This document shows positions 21,901 through 34,345 of a stretch of DNA of 64,000 nt, piece after piece. The translations under genes were made by a program, and so were the position numbers. Source of the stretch: Halichondria panicea (Eukaryota; Porifera; Demospongiae; Suberitida; Halichondriidae); the NCBI RefSeq assembly GCF_963675165.1, contig NC_087386.1:5462169-5526168 (forward strand), written 5' to 3'. Numbering within the stretch: the stretch's first letter is position 1; every line of letters starts with the position of its first letter. The notes below the pieces were generated by a model. That model worked only from the letters and a program-made list of their open reading frames with translations. It had not been told where the DNA came from and searched no databases.

Positions 21901-24900
21901 CTATTTTTATACCCACGGCAAGAATGTGTTTGTCCCTCTATTTTTAAACAGGTTAAGCAAGTTTTAGGCTCCAGACAGGCGTACTATAATTATGTTGTTA
22001 CAGTAATCTAGCTTGTACCCCCACCAATGTCATACTTGTTCTTCTCATCAGCAAAACAAAACGTACATGACCAACACCTATAAACACCCATCTCCCCCCT
22101 TCAGACTCAAATTGACTTATACATTATATCTGCATCCTTTCATCACAATCCTCCTACATGACTGTCACACTCTACAATGTATATTGATATACCTCTTAGT
22201 ACAACTAATTTCTTTGAACCCATGCAGGGACAGACGTGGAAGACTTGCAGGACTTCCTGAACCTCAAAGGTTTGAGTAATGTCATACTTCAGACTGCAAT
22301 GTAACTTATTATTATTTTCCACAGAGTTCTTCTTGACTTTGGAGAATACTTTGGATGGCATTCAGTTTGCGGAGACAGCAAAGAAAGAGATGGTGAAGCC
22401 AGGAGGGTAAGCATCCTCTAATAAAATTAACAGTTGTGTTTGTATTTCAATGCTTAATTGGTACATTCTCTCTGTTATGATCGTAGATACATCTTTGATT
22501 TCTTGGAGACAGCTGGTGTTACCAGGGCAACGGCCTCGGTCCTAATGGACCAATGCAACAAGGCTATCTCATTCCTCACTACGGACGAGAGATCAGGGTT
22601 CAGGAATGGTGGGAACATTCAGAAATTTACTGATGCCCTCAAGGTATGTGTAATGCTAGCTGTAAATACACACAATGTATAATAATTATAACATCTTTTC
22701 CACTGAATTGATTTATATTATGTGACAGGCTCTGGGAAAGCAGACCAATAATGGAGCAGATATTGGTATTGAGCAATAGCCAGATTTATAGACTGCAGTG
22801 TATAATCTCATAAATTTTTTCTTGGCTTATAGTTATCTACGTACAGTCTTTCTACTACCTCTCTGCAAAAGCTGATGCTCTGATGCTCTGAATCGAACTC
22901 TTTCTACCAAAGCGCTTTGTCTAAGCAGCCACCATTATCTTCCAATTTAGCAATCTTTGAGTGGGCATTTCTCAATACTGCTGTTTTACAACTTTGAGTT
23001 TCCAACAAGCATAACTCAGGCATGGAACGAAGTATGTGCACAATAAGCATATCAATGCGTAGGCAATTCTTTGCTCTAGCTATCATCTGGTATATATAGG
23101 TCGCAAAAATTATAGCTTGCGTAATTGATCTGTATATTCCCAGAGCCTGTCACATTATGTCAATCAAGTAGTGTAAAAATGAAAATAAAGTGGGATGTGT
23201 ATATAAAATACAAGTTTGATTCGTTTTTATCAATCATTATCTTCAACTACATACAACTATACCATCCATGCATACGTCTCTGTGTCAGATTGTGTTCAGT
23301 GGGTCATGTGACCAACCTTCAAGCTCCGCTCACCAGTACAAGGTGTTCATCAAGGCCACAGAGGATACAAAGAAGAACAAGAAGAGCGATGGGTGGGGAA
23401 CTCTTACACAAGAGTCATCAAAACGAGAATGTAAAAATTTACTAATTATAAAGATACTGGTGGTTTCTGAATACTTGACCGTTTCATTTACTGATCGTTT
23501 TACTAACTGTTTTACTGACTTCAGGCCGCACACTAAGCTACTGGTGCTTCAGTCCTGGGTACGCTATGTCGGACCTGGTTAGTCAGGGGGTGCGGTCAGT
23601 CATCCTCACCTCTGGCACCCTCTCCCCACTCAACTCATTCTCTTCTGAGCTCCAAATGTGAGTCAGACAGACGCGAGAGTTGTGCAATCATTTTGAGTAA
23701 AATAATAGTTTCACTTCTCTCACGTATGTAGTAAAGCGTAATTTTTGTACAATCCGCGAAAACCACAAACATTTTTATACCCTCGAAATATACCCGCTAT
23801 ACAGTATAACCACCTTGCTAGTAGGTTCCTGAAATAATTATGTGTTTGTCTTTAGTGATTTCCCTATACGATACGAGGGTCCACATGTGATCACTAAGAA
23901 ACAGATGTGGGTGGGTGTGGTCAGTAAGGGGAGTGATGGAACATCCCTAAACTCCTCCTACGCCAACAGGTGAGCCAATCATAATTATGCCTGGCCTGAT
24001 ATCACATGCACGTTATACCTTTTTAACAGATTTTCAGCAAGCTACCAAAACAGTCTTGGAAATACTATAGGTCTGTTCAATATTAATTTGGATATGAAAT
24101 TTATCTCTAATTATCCGGCCCGGCCCTGCAGTGAATTTTGCTCGTATTATCCCGAATGGTCTCCTGGTGTTCTTCCCCTCCTATCCCGTCATGAATGGTT
24201 GTGTTGATACTTGGAAGGTGAGGCAGTGAGTGAGTGAGTCATCCACTTGGTTGCCATGGCATGTTTTCATCCACCCTTCTCACAAGCATGCACACATATG
24301 CATTACCTTGTAGATGGGTTATTGATTTTATACATACATACGTCATTGGTATAATAATAAATCGATAATTTGACGTTTTTATAAGGTATTCAACCCTAGG
24401 TTCTGGGCTAGAATACCACACTGAAAGCCATGCTAGCGCTGGAGTTAGTTTCATACAATTCATAGATGCATGGTACTATATAATTTACCATGATTTGCCT
24501 TTAAACAGCTATAATTATGGCTTGAAAATACAGACTATGTGGATTCTCTCTCTTTAGGGAAACGGCATCTTCCAGAGGATAGAATCGTGTAAGCCAGTGT
24601 TTCAGGAGCCAAGGAGAAAGTTTGAGTTCACCTCAGTGAGTCAATGTGTCTCTAATTGTATAGGGTACTCAGTCACAGATGTTGTATACACTTATTATAC
24701 GCATTGTACAGTTTGTTGCATCTGCGTTGTGTATTTCAAAATGCCTTTGTTGAATAGCGGTAGGTTAAGGTGGTGTCTGCATGTGTAGCTATAGCCCCAG
24801 ACAGATTACCATACTGATATAAATAACCCAGAGCGGGTGGCCTGCATAATAGACAGAATGATGTACTGCAACACCAGATTGAGTGATTATTGTCATGTCT

Positions 24901-27050
24901 ACAGACAATGGATGCATTCTACGAGAATGTGGTTGGCAGTAAGGGAGCCGCCTTCTTTGCCGTGTGTAGAGGGAAGGTAGGTGGGAGGGGGAACTCGTTA
25001 TGGACATGTATGATAGAGCCACTTATATAGACTGCTGAGGAGGTACGACATGCATGGAGTAGTCTAATTTACTTTCTCTGTATAGACTGTGTTCTATGTA
25101 GCTCTAATTGCTCTCACCATGGTTACACACACCCACACACTGGCAGGTCAGTGAGGGGTTGGACTTTGCTAATGAGAATGGAAGAGCTGTCATCATCACT
25201 GGGCTGCCCTACCCTCCAAGAATGGACCCAAAGGTATCCATTGTCATTTCAAGCAGCTTGCCATATTAGCTATAATAATTATCGGGGAAGCTTGAAGCCT
25301 CTCAATAATTATATCTTCATGCCACTATGTCTGCTTATAGCTATGCTATACTTCACTCGACACACTTGCCCGATACTGTACTTGTGAAAAAAAAGTTGTA
25401 TTTGAAAGAAACACCCTACATGCATGCATGTACATGTATATTGCATGTATGTTGCATGTATGTTGCATGCATGTACATGTATATTTATCCATTCTTTAGT
25501 TGTACACTGTTAGTAGTATAGTGAAAGCTGTACTTGTCCAGATACTGCACGTTCTGCCAATGATTATACTGCCCATTCTACTATGAGACGGGTGCAGGAA
25601 ACTATTGTGAACATACTGTGGGGGTCACTAGAATAAAACTATCATAATCATGTAAATGCGTTTCTCATACAATGTCATTTGCTGTATTAGGATCGAGCGA
25701 TATCATCATTATTTACAACATCTCATAACAATTTTGCGAGTATTAAACCAAACATATGCGAACTTTGCGAGGGTTGATCAATATTCGCAACAATAAAATC
25801 GCAAAACCTAAATTAGTAACTGTACGATCCTTTCCAGAACGCAGTAGTTACATCGCAATGGGTCAATTTTTCTGGTTCATTCGCAAAGTTTTTCACCCGC
25901 AAAATATTATAGCAACATGATATACACACGGTATACACACATCATAATTATAAGCTAGAGTCAGTATCACACTCTTGATAAATAAAATCCAAAACTTACA
26001 TTGAGCAGACTGCACAGCTCAGCACTTTCCCTTGCTCGTACGCATTAGATGCCGATACCTTGTTATTTATCACCACATGACTCAGAGATGGATGATAAGG
26101 CTCTGGCTCTTGCTCGGAATTCAGAAATGTTCCCATGGTGATATCGACACACATACAAATGTAGTTGAGGCAATATCAGTCATCAGGTAGCCATTGTACT
26201 CTAGTGTCCAAGATGGTGGACACAGGTTGGCAGCTGGGATCACTTGGATAGTGTTTCGGCCTTTGATCTGACAGAGGGCACATGGTACATCGTGGTGATC
26301 GTGCGGCTTCCGGAATGTATTGTACTCTGTTAAATTCAAAAAATGAACTTCAGAAGCGTTTTGAAACTCAGAAAAGCTGTCGTTGAAGTAAGTGATGTAT
26401 TTACTTTCTGTCGGCAAACATTTGTAGGTCGTAGATCCAGTAGGAGCTTCGAAACCTGCTGTGAAACCTGTGTAGATCATTGATGTACCTTGGGCCTCAG
26501 GGCATTCGAAATGTCCTGTTCTTTCGTAGGTTGTGTACTTCTCTTGCATGGTCTGTTCAAGTATGACTCTGTTGTGTCCACTGAGGGCAAAACTGCTAGA
26601 GCTACTAGAGTGGCTACTAGAATAGTAGCATATATACATATCGGTTTCTCACACAATGTCAGATCATTTGCTGCTGGTCTAGCTCCATTGTCTTCTTCGT
26701 TTACCTGCATACTAGTATATATCTGATCCGGGTGACCTTCCGCCATATTATACTTTCAAGCCAGCAAATAACTTCTTTGAACAAGTGCATGGTAATGTTA
26801 TTCATAGCACCTTATAAGCATTGGAAGTACATGAAATATCAATTGTGTAATTTATAAAGTGTAAAGTGCTAAAAGCTTGCCTGCGTGCATGTGTAATTAT
26901 GTACTCATACTCATCCATACACACACACACACACACACCTCTCCCTCCCCCACACACACACACCCCTCCCTCCCTCCCACACACACACACACACCCCCCC
27001 CCACACACACACACACGCACACGCACACGCACACGCACACACACACACGC

Positions 27051-27098
<48 letters not shown>

Positions 27099-30000
27099 AC
27101 ACGCACACACACACACACACACACCCTCACACTCCCCCCCACATTCCCCCCCCCACACACACACCCCTCCCTCCCACAAACACACACACACACACACAGG
27201 TGACACTTAAGATGCAGTACTTGCAAGAGAGTCTCAAGAGACCAGCTGCTGTTGTGAGTCATAATTATGTCAATTCCTTGCGCAACTGCAATTTAAATCT
27301 TGCATAATTATCGTATGATAATTTATATTTTGGATCCTCAGGGCATTAGTGGAGAGGCGTGGTACAAGCAGCAAGCCTCACGAGCAGTCAACCAGGCAGT
27401 GGGCAGGGTTATTAGACATCGACATGATTACGGGGCCATCATACTCTGTGATGAACGGTTCGTTACTATGGTATACATGCAGTAAGTGGGTGTTTTTTTT
27501 CATAATTATTAGTCTTTCGACCTGTTTTCGAAGCTAATTTTCTTTGTCTGTACTCTATTGTCTGTTTATTTTTGAAAGACACATGTTAATACTACACGTA
27601 CTACACCCCTCCCACGTACGTACAGGTTTGCATACAACAGCTCGATCAACCAGCTGCCCCAGTGGATACGTCCTTATGTGCAGACATACGACAAGTTTGG
27701 GCTAGTCCAGCGAGACATACGAGCTTTCTTCAAAGAGGCGGAGAAAGATGTGAGCAATTTATAGTTTGATCATTCATAAAAATCACCTCGGGTAAACGTA
27801 TAGTTGAAAGTGAAAGCCATTCCATACATGACATTGTACGTATCCTATTTGTGTACCCTGACCTCTCCTAGTTTAGAGGTCTAGCGTGATCATAAAATTA
27901 TCTCTCTCAATTATTATACACATGTAGTTGGATAAAGTAATTGAAAGTGAAAGCCAGAGCCATTCCACACTGCACTTATCCCTTAACCTCCCCTATATAT
28001 AGTTTGGAGGTCTGGTGCCTCAGAAGAAAGCTCCTGTAGTAGCCGAGATAGAGTCTGCTGTGAGGAGTGAGAGACCACCTCCTGATATCGTGATTAGGGA
28101 CAACTTGCGACATGTGCAGGCAGCTTCTGTCGTCGATATTCACATTCCGGGGAAGATACCTCCACGCCCTCAGGGTGAGTAGCTACATGTACATGTATGT
28201 CTTTAGAGTCGCTGAGGGTTTGACGGGATTAACTTTGCGTAGTGTATCCATTGATGGCCCAATAATTTCAATGAGTTATAATTATACGTATCACATAAAT
28301 TATTATGGTTATGTGTATACAGAGTGTTATTGTGAAGCTGACCATTACTTTTGTAATGTCTTGAAGTAAACACAGCAAGTTACTATATGTACGTGTACAT
28401 AGTATGATATATATACTCTTGAACACAGCCATGCTAGTTAAGCTAGCTGCTGTTTCTTATTCATAGCATCTCTTGCCAGATTGAAAGTGGAATCCGCTAA
28501 AGAGTTAGCTGGCAAGAGCTTACTGTCTTCCCTGGCCAGCTGTGAGGTTAGGACTACTGTATAATGTTGCATTGTGTGCCATTGAACTCTGAACTCTGAC
28601 ACATCTCTGCAGGGATGCTCCAGCAAAAATGCCATTGACTTGACTAGCACCAAAGGAGCTGTAAGTATGCACTTTGTAGTGTGTATAATAATGCAACCAC
28701 CTGCCAATATAATAATATGTACTATGTGCATGACCACCCTCTATAATACAGCCAGGTTAATGGGCCCCAAAGTCTCCATATAGCATGTGTTTGGACCTGT
28801 GTTAGCAGGTCACCCTCTATAATACAGCCAGGTTAATGGGCCTCAAAGTCTCCATATAGCATGTGACTGTTTGGACCTGTGTTAGCAGGTCACCCTCTAT
28901 AATACAGCTAGGTTAATAGGCCCCAAAGTCTCCATATAGCATGTGTTTGGACCTGTGTCAGCAGGTCACCCTCTATAATACAGCTAGGTTAATAGGCCCC
29001 AAAGTCTCCATATAGCATGTGTTTGGACCTGTGTTAGCAGGTCACCCTCTATAATACAGCTAGGTTAATGGGCCCCAAAGTCTCCATATAGCATGTGTTT
29101 GGACCTGTGTTAGCAGGTCACCCTCTATAATACAGCCAGGTTAATGGGCCCCAAAGTCTCCATAGCTATTAGCATGTGTTTAGGTCTGTGTTAGTAAGCC
29201 ACTTCTTTATTACGGCAACTGCTGGTCTGCCTCTATAATATGCAGCCGGCCTAAAGATATAGTATGTGTTTTAACCTTCTCTCTCTTTAACATAACCACC
29301 TTAGTGTTCATGTGCGTGTTGTGATCCCATTCCATACAGTATAGATCCAGTTTCTCACAGACTATATTCCAAGCCGGACCCTCTAAAGCACACGCCACCC
29401 ACGACGACGGTAAACCACCTGCCAAGAAAATCATGATAGTCGCTAAGGTAAAACAACCCCTTCCTAGCATGTGCACATGTGAGATCTCGGAACTATAGGG
29501 TTGGCATCACTTCTGTAGCTTTTTTTTATTAATTTTTGATTTGGGGATTTGTCGTAAAGGACATCTAACATCGTTGCCATAACAGCCAACTGTCTGTATC
29601 CTCCCACACCCAGTTAACAGTGTTATAGACGCATGCACTCGATTATAGCAACCATGCATGTAATTATGGTGTACCCTTATCACCAAGTGTTCCTTGTTGT
29701 AGAGCGATCGTCAGAAAACCAAATTGGAGACTGTTGCTGGGTATCTAAAGGAACTAAAGGCTAGCCTTAGCAACGAGGGGTTTGAGAACTTCAAGATCAT
29801 CCTTAAAACTTATAAAGAGGTGACAAGTATTAGCTAAGTACGTGTGCGTTAAAATTTTTTTGTTTTTGTTGTTAAATTAATCTACAGAAACGGGACATCT
29901 ACTTGTTCACTGAAGCACTACGCGATGTGTTCAATCAACCAGCACTCCATTCACTACTAGCAGGTGTGCTTACGATAGTTTTTATGACTTTGCTATTTAT

Positions 30001-30512
30001 TTTCCTGAGTTAGTATTTCGAAAAAGCATAATTATATTGAAATGGCTTTAGTGATTTTACCAAAATGGGCCTGTTTGATAGCTATAATTATTATATACTT
30101 TGAGTGCTCATACTTGAGTTGTAGAATTGTGCATTTTTCACAAAATAAATAGTAAGCTATAACAATTATGGTGAATTTTGCAGCCCTTTGATGACACAAA
30201 GTTTCTTTCCCATTCTCTGCAGGTATCCACAGATTTGTTAGTGAGAAACACAAGACAACGTTCGAGACGTTCTACAAGGAGTACACAGGCAACACTATCA
30301 CCAAGGCAACCCCAGAGCAGATGCCGCTAAAGAGGAAATCATCATCTATTGACCTAACTCAACCAGAGAGCAAGCAAGTGAAGAGAAGTCAGATACATGA
30401 GGGGGTGGATCACCTGACACAGGACGAGAGCAGCTGTGAACTGTCAACTAACCTCCTTACTAGCTCAGGACATTTGAAAACATCAAAACACTTGAATCAT
30501 GGTCGTTTGTGA
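18989..30512 (+). CDS. RTEL1: RTEL1, iron-sulfur DEAH helicase (regulator of telomere elongation)
   Basis: The start is [20 protein letters not shown] at 18989. Motif I is [14 protein letters not shown] (19173-19211). The four iron-sulfur cysteines are in place: [24 protein letters not shown] and RMCPYYL (19660-20040). Motif II is ILDEAHNI (20224-20247). Later come [14 protein letters not shown] (23610), [24 protein letters not shown] (25147-25220, split here only by frame reading) and motif [11 protein letters not shown] (27390-27416). A harmonin-like helical domain lies at about 29700-30290 ([25 protein letters not shown]). The gene ends in a lysine- and serine-rich tail at 30512. RTEL1 unwinds T-loops and D-loops in the nucleus. 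Vertebrate RTEL1 has two harmonin-like domains and a C-terminal RING; I find one harmonin-like domain and no RING. Introns hold two antisense genes and long simple repeats. Confidence 0.93.
20688..21886 (-). CDS. secreted fibrinogen-like protein, nested antisense in an RTEL1 intron
   Basis: Exon 1 runs from ATG at 21886 (an upstream in-frame ATG is at 21916) with a clear signal peptide (MQLTML then [16 protein letters not shown]). A helical region follows, then [20 protein letters not shown] and GVWCEMN, which resemble the start of fibrinogen-related domains, and [12 protein letters not shown]. Exon 2 (to the stop at 20688) carries [25 protein letters not shown] and a cysteine-rich [20 protein letters not shown] segment, ending ETIELYVQ. 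This two-part layout is common in secreted cnidarian and sponge proteins of unknown function. The only good donor (TCTT|GTAAG, about 21248, phase 1) does not agree with the candidate acceptors (phase 0), so a microexon, unusual splice site or frame lesion must be involved. Confidence 0.7.
25733..25920. mobile_element. MITE family A, decayed copy
   Basis: Interior words aaacatatgcgaactttgcg and gagggttgatca, cgatcctttccagaacgcag and tggttcattcgcaaagtttt match family A; the ends are degenerate. Lies in the large RTEL1 intron. Confidence 0.65.
25996..26746 (-). pseudogene. short-chain-collagen-C4-like gene, nested in an RTEL1 intron, frame-broken
   Basis: Minus strand from [12 protein letters not shown] (26746) with a hydrophobic anchor [18 protein letters not shown]. 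The C4-like domain follows in another frame: [53 protein letters not shown] and [10 protein letters not shown]. It ends LSCAVCSM at 25996 in a third frame. At least two frame changes are needed, near 26590 and near 26140, and no GT-AG introns explain them, so it is probably a pseudogene of the family at 35-43 kb. It lies antisense within the RTEL1 intron between about 25232 and 27199. Confidence 0.7.
26918..27199. repeat. long CA-rich microsatellite abutting an RTEL1 splice acceptor
   Basis: About 280 bases of interrupted CA/CCC repeats ending directly at the acceptor cacacag before the exon starting GTGACACTTAAG. It replaces a normal polypyrimidine tract. Long reading frames here on both strands are artefacts. 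Confidence 0.95.
28733..29190. repeat. six-copy tandem repeat, unit about 76 bases
   Basis: Units begin caccctctataatacagc and contain ggttaatgggccccaaagtc; starts near 28733, 28810, 28891, 28966, 29042 and 29117, then a degenerate end. Copies differ at few positions (recent expansion or homogenisation). Lies inside an RTEL1 intron. Confidence 0.93.
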
Positions 30513-30905
30513 CAGATATCAATGACAAGAATTATTAATTTATCGTGCACACATCTCAGGGGAATATATATATATATAGGAGAATGGAAATGTGCTGCAT
30601 TAATTAATTAATACAATTATAGTAATACGTTGGAAGTGTGCGTGTGTACCCGTTATAGGCCTGTGCCAAATATTCAAATTTTTTCACCTATTATTCACAT
30701 TTTTTATTCGCACTGGATCAGCCTATTATTCAACTTCAACAGCCCAAATTGATGACACCTATTATTCAACATACACAGCAGTAAAATAAAACACCTATAA
30801 ATTATATAGCACCAAAAAATGGGATTAAGTCATTATTTTTTAATTTTAGCAGCGAAATAACAAACTTTAGCACAAAAAATCTTAAATGTGGTTTCAACAT
30901 TGATT
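30513..30905. other. intergenic spacer
   Basis: RTEL1 3' UTR and AT-rich spacer. Contains a small TA run (30567-30578) and a repeated cctattattcaa word (30685-30770). No gene seen. Confidence 0.5.
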
Positions 30906-30908
30906 GGA

Positions 30909-32400
30909 CTAATTACAATCAGATTTACTGCCATGTAAAATGTGGGCGTGTTTTGAGCTATTGAATATATCAACATTGGCCCCAGCATCGATTAGGAGCT
31001 CCATACATTTCTGGTGACCATAGAAACTGGCTGCCCAAAGAGGGGTCTCTCCCGACTGTACATAGGAGGAAAACAATGTAAACAGCATGTTGTGGGAAAT
31101 GTGTTTGTACAACAAAACCAACCTTCTCCTGAGTGTTGACTGTAGCCTTGGCTGCTAAGAGAACCCTCACTATCTCATCATGTCCATTCCTACTGGCTAT
31201 ATACAGAGCTGTCCAGTTGTCCTGTTATGAGACCGTAAACCATTTTTATCACTGCAACTGGACCTCACTCATACACAGAGGTGACAGTACACACACTCAA
31301 CCATGGAATCAGCATGCAGAGTACACAAACACCACCATGCAGCGTGACTTACATTAGCCTTGATATCGACGTCTGCCTTGGCCTCCAACAAAATTCTAAC
31401 AACTCCACAGTGACGCTCCTGACTAGCCTGGTGCAATGCCGTCCCACCATTCTGTACAGACCCAAATAATTATGACAGATAAGCAGTAAATTTCACCTTG
31501 TTTTGAATGTCCACTTGAGACTTTTCCCCAATCAACATTTCCACTGCCCTCACATGACCATTCTGAGCAGCTACACATAGTCAATTAAGATAGTGTGAGC
31601 AGGTGTACCTCACAGACCCACTCATTACATGACTATACACTAATGATACACCAACTACCAGTGTTCTCTACACAAACACGACTATAGCTTTGGTGTCTAA
31701 TGGACCAGCAACACAGGCAACAGAATATGGGGAGGCTCTGTGGCTAGTGGCCTCTGAGATATGTGTACAGCTACTTACACTCCCCTCTTGAGGAACATCA
31801 ACATTGGCCCCAGCATCGATTAGGAGCTCCATACATTCTGGTGATCATAGAAACTGGCTGCCCAAAGAGGGGTCTCTCCCAACTGTATACATAGGAGGGA
31901 TGAAACCAATGCCGGTAGAGCATGTTGTGGGAAATTGTTCAGTTGTACAACAAAACTGACCAGAGCCTGATTGTTGACTGTAGCCTTGGCTGCTAAGAGG
32001 ACCCTCACTATCTCATCATGTCCCTTGTCACTGGCCCAGTAAACAGCAGTAATACTATCCTGTAGAGACAATAATTATTTTCACAACCAACAGACATAAT
32101 TATTGGCATTGTAGGCAGTATTCCCCTCACCTCGTCTGCCTGGTTGGGATTAGCCCCTCCCTTCAGTAGCTCCATAACCACACCCACATTACCCGTCTTA
32201 CAAGCGTCCAAAAGTGCCTGGAGAAAATGCATTGTCAGCAAACACACCCCGAAGATAGAAGATTGTATGTGCATACTTTTATAGCCATTCACACCAAGGT
32301 AGCATCATGTAATATGCTACATGACATGTAGCATACTAATACACATTTGATATACCTCCACCCACTCCACTTACCATCTTGTTGGTGTGCTGTTCTGTAC
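30909..32400 (-). pseudogene. ankyrin-repeat array 1, kinase exon missing
   Basis: Minus-strand exons, one ankyrin repeat each: LLDACKTGNVGVVMELL (about 32130-32219), SITAVYWASDKGHDEIVRVL (about 31970-32060), GETPLWAASFYDHQ (about 31800-31882), NGHVRAVEMLI (about 31495-31575), GGTALHQASQERHCGVVRIL (about 31355-31450), NWTALYIASRNGHDEIVRVL (about 31125-31220) and GETPLWAASFYGHQKCMELL (about 30965-31057). The third exon lacks one T compared with its paralogues (31830-31842), which breaks the frame. At 32380-32398 a remnant matching the last codons and donor of the kinase exon at 58437 survives, but no kinase lies upstream. The last exon has no proper end and reads into an intron. Confidence 0.75.
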
Positions 32401-32858
32401 ACGTACGTACGTACACAGTGAGCCTCACAACTTTTTCTCCTCTGGTTCCTAGGCCAATTGTTTTCTAAAAGAATGATTGGGCAACCTAGCGATGTTATAG
32501 AGACAACTCGGCCTGAGAATCAAGTTTATAACCGTGGCGTAACTAAGGTCAACAGCAGTAGATTGCAAGTATTAGTTAATGATCTTTACTAATGCAGAAT
32601 CCACCCCAGTCCCTCACTTTTTAATCAGGAGCACCTACAGGAGAATTTGTAGGAAAGGCAGCACTGAAAAGCTTGAGCTAAAATTGAGTTATTGACCTGG
32701 AGTATACATATAAATTTATTTATACAGGATCCGGTTTTTGAGTGGGAAATAAAAAGCGTTTTCATGCAGATAGTCATAACTATGATCACACGTACAATAA
32801 TTATGTATGAACATTGGATACAAAACGCTAACGTCAGCTACTCTTGAGTTCAAATATA

Positions 32859-33135
32859 GGCCACACCAAATTAATCTTATGTTTCACGGATTTTCCAAGT
32901 CATATTTTTGCAGAATGCCCAAAAAAATTAACCAATTAGTGGTCCAGGTCAGAGGTCAGAATAGCCACGTGATCTAGCAAAACGTTGTTGGCTAAAGTGA
33001 CTTTTTGTGGTGTGTTGTGACTCCGTTTGTGGTTTTATAATGATATTCATCAATTTGTTTCTTTTTTTGCCTACCACCCTGGTCTGTTTTTGGAGATTAA
33101 AAGTCCGTGAAACATAAGATCAATTTGGTGTGGCC
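32859..33135. mobile_element. 277-base MITE with 31-base terminal inverted repeats
   Basis: Ends ggccacaccaaattaatctt... and its complement (33104-33135) differ at one position. The paralogous flank at 52506-52530 shows the uninterrupted site, so the insertion is directly visible. Target duplication about ATA. Confidence 0.88.
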
Positions 33136-33317
33136 ATACTAATGATTGCATAAAAATCAAACGCTACTTGCCATTGCAAGACAGACAACACACTTAACAA
33201 AGTACAGAGTTGTGTAGTAGTTCACACACTTGAGTGTGTCCATTCCCATTAGCCAGATCATAGGCAGTCCGTCCGTCCTGTATAGTGGGTATGTGAGCAG
33301 TTAGTGATAAAAGGAAA

Positions 33318-33523
33318 ACATTCGTATAGCGGGAAGTTTTCGTGAGGCGCAAAAATTTCGGTTTTTCGAGGGCAGAGCAGTTAATGCGAAGGATATAAAC
33401 TCCCACACACCGGTATTTCACAAACATGCATGCAAAGCTGGGTTTCCTGGCATTGAATTGTCCACAAATATTTCTTCTGAGAGCTCTCGAGCCAAATATT
33501 AAAAATTTCCTGCTATGCGGTAG
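33318..33523. mobile_element. MITE family B copy in the last ankyrin intron (shared with 52706-52912)
   Basis: Ends cgtatagcgggaagttttcg and aaaatttcctgctatgcggt. Present at the same place in the paralogue, so it predates that duplication. Confidence 0.8.
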
Positions 33524-34137
33524 TTAGACAACAAAATCATAACATAAGCTAGGAAACAACATGTAACAACTATACTCATAACAAGAGGATACAATCGTTA
33601 TCTTGGTGATAAACGCATGCTACATGTTACAGTAGATTTTACAATCATGTGATTCACATTAGTCTTGATGTGGACGTCAGCCTTGGCCTCTAACAAAATT
33701 CTAACAACTCCACAGTGACCCTTCTTACTGGCTATGTACAATGCTGTGGCTCCATTCTGTACACATCCAAATAATTACTAACAGACAAGCAGTAAATCTT
33801 ACCTTCGCTTGAATGTCAGTTTTAGCTTTTGCAGCAATCAACACTTCCACTGCCCTCACATGACCATTATAAGCAGCTCCAATCAACGCAGTGACTCCAT
33901 CCTGTACAGAGTCAAGATAGTGTGAGCAGGTGAACCATCACTCATCACAGACCCACTCATTATACAATATCACATGCATGACCTAACGTCAGGGGATACA
34001 CCAACTAGCTGGTCTCTACACAAACATGACTAAGTCTTTTGCGTTGAGTTCGGCCCCGGAAGTTATGCGGTGAATTATGCTTCATTTGTGTTTTATGTGG
34101 TGACAAGTATGCCTGCTTCTACACGGACAATTCTAAC

Positions 34138-34345
34138 TACAGTATAGCGGGTAATTTTGGTGGGGCAAAATATTCGTGGTTTTCGTGGTTTAACACTAGA
34201 TCACGAATATTTTACCCACGAATGAAGCAACCTTACACCTTTACCTGTAGTGCAAGCATCAACCCACGAACATAAAAACCGCGAATGGATAAATATAGCT
34301 GAACCACAAATATTTTGACCCCCGAAAATTACCTGCTACACGGTA
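34138..34345. mobile_element. MITE family B copy, absent from paralogues
   Basis: Ends tacagtatagcgggtaattt and aaaattacctgctacacggt. The paralogous introns around 34975 and 53525 have the uninterrupted flank, so this is a later insertion. Confidence 0.85.

Noticed and set aside
26866-27262. Several long open frames on both strands rich in HTHTHT or VCVCVC
   Set aside because: They are translations of the CA microsatellite in an RTEL1 intron; no real protein composition.
28733-29190. Possible CRISPR array because of regularly spaced repeats
   Set aside because: Units are contiguous 76-base tandem repeats with no unique spacers, inside an intron of an animal gene.
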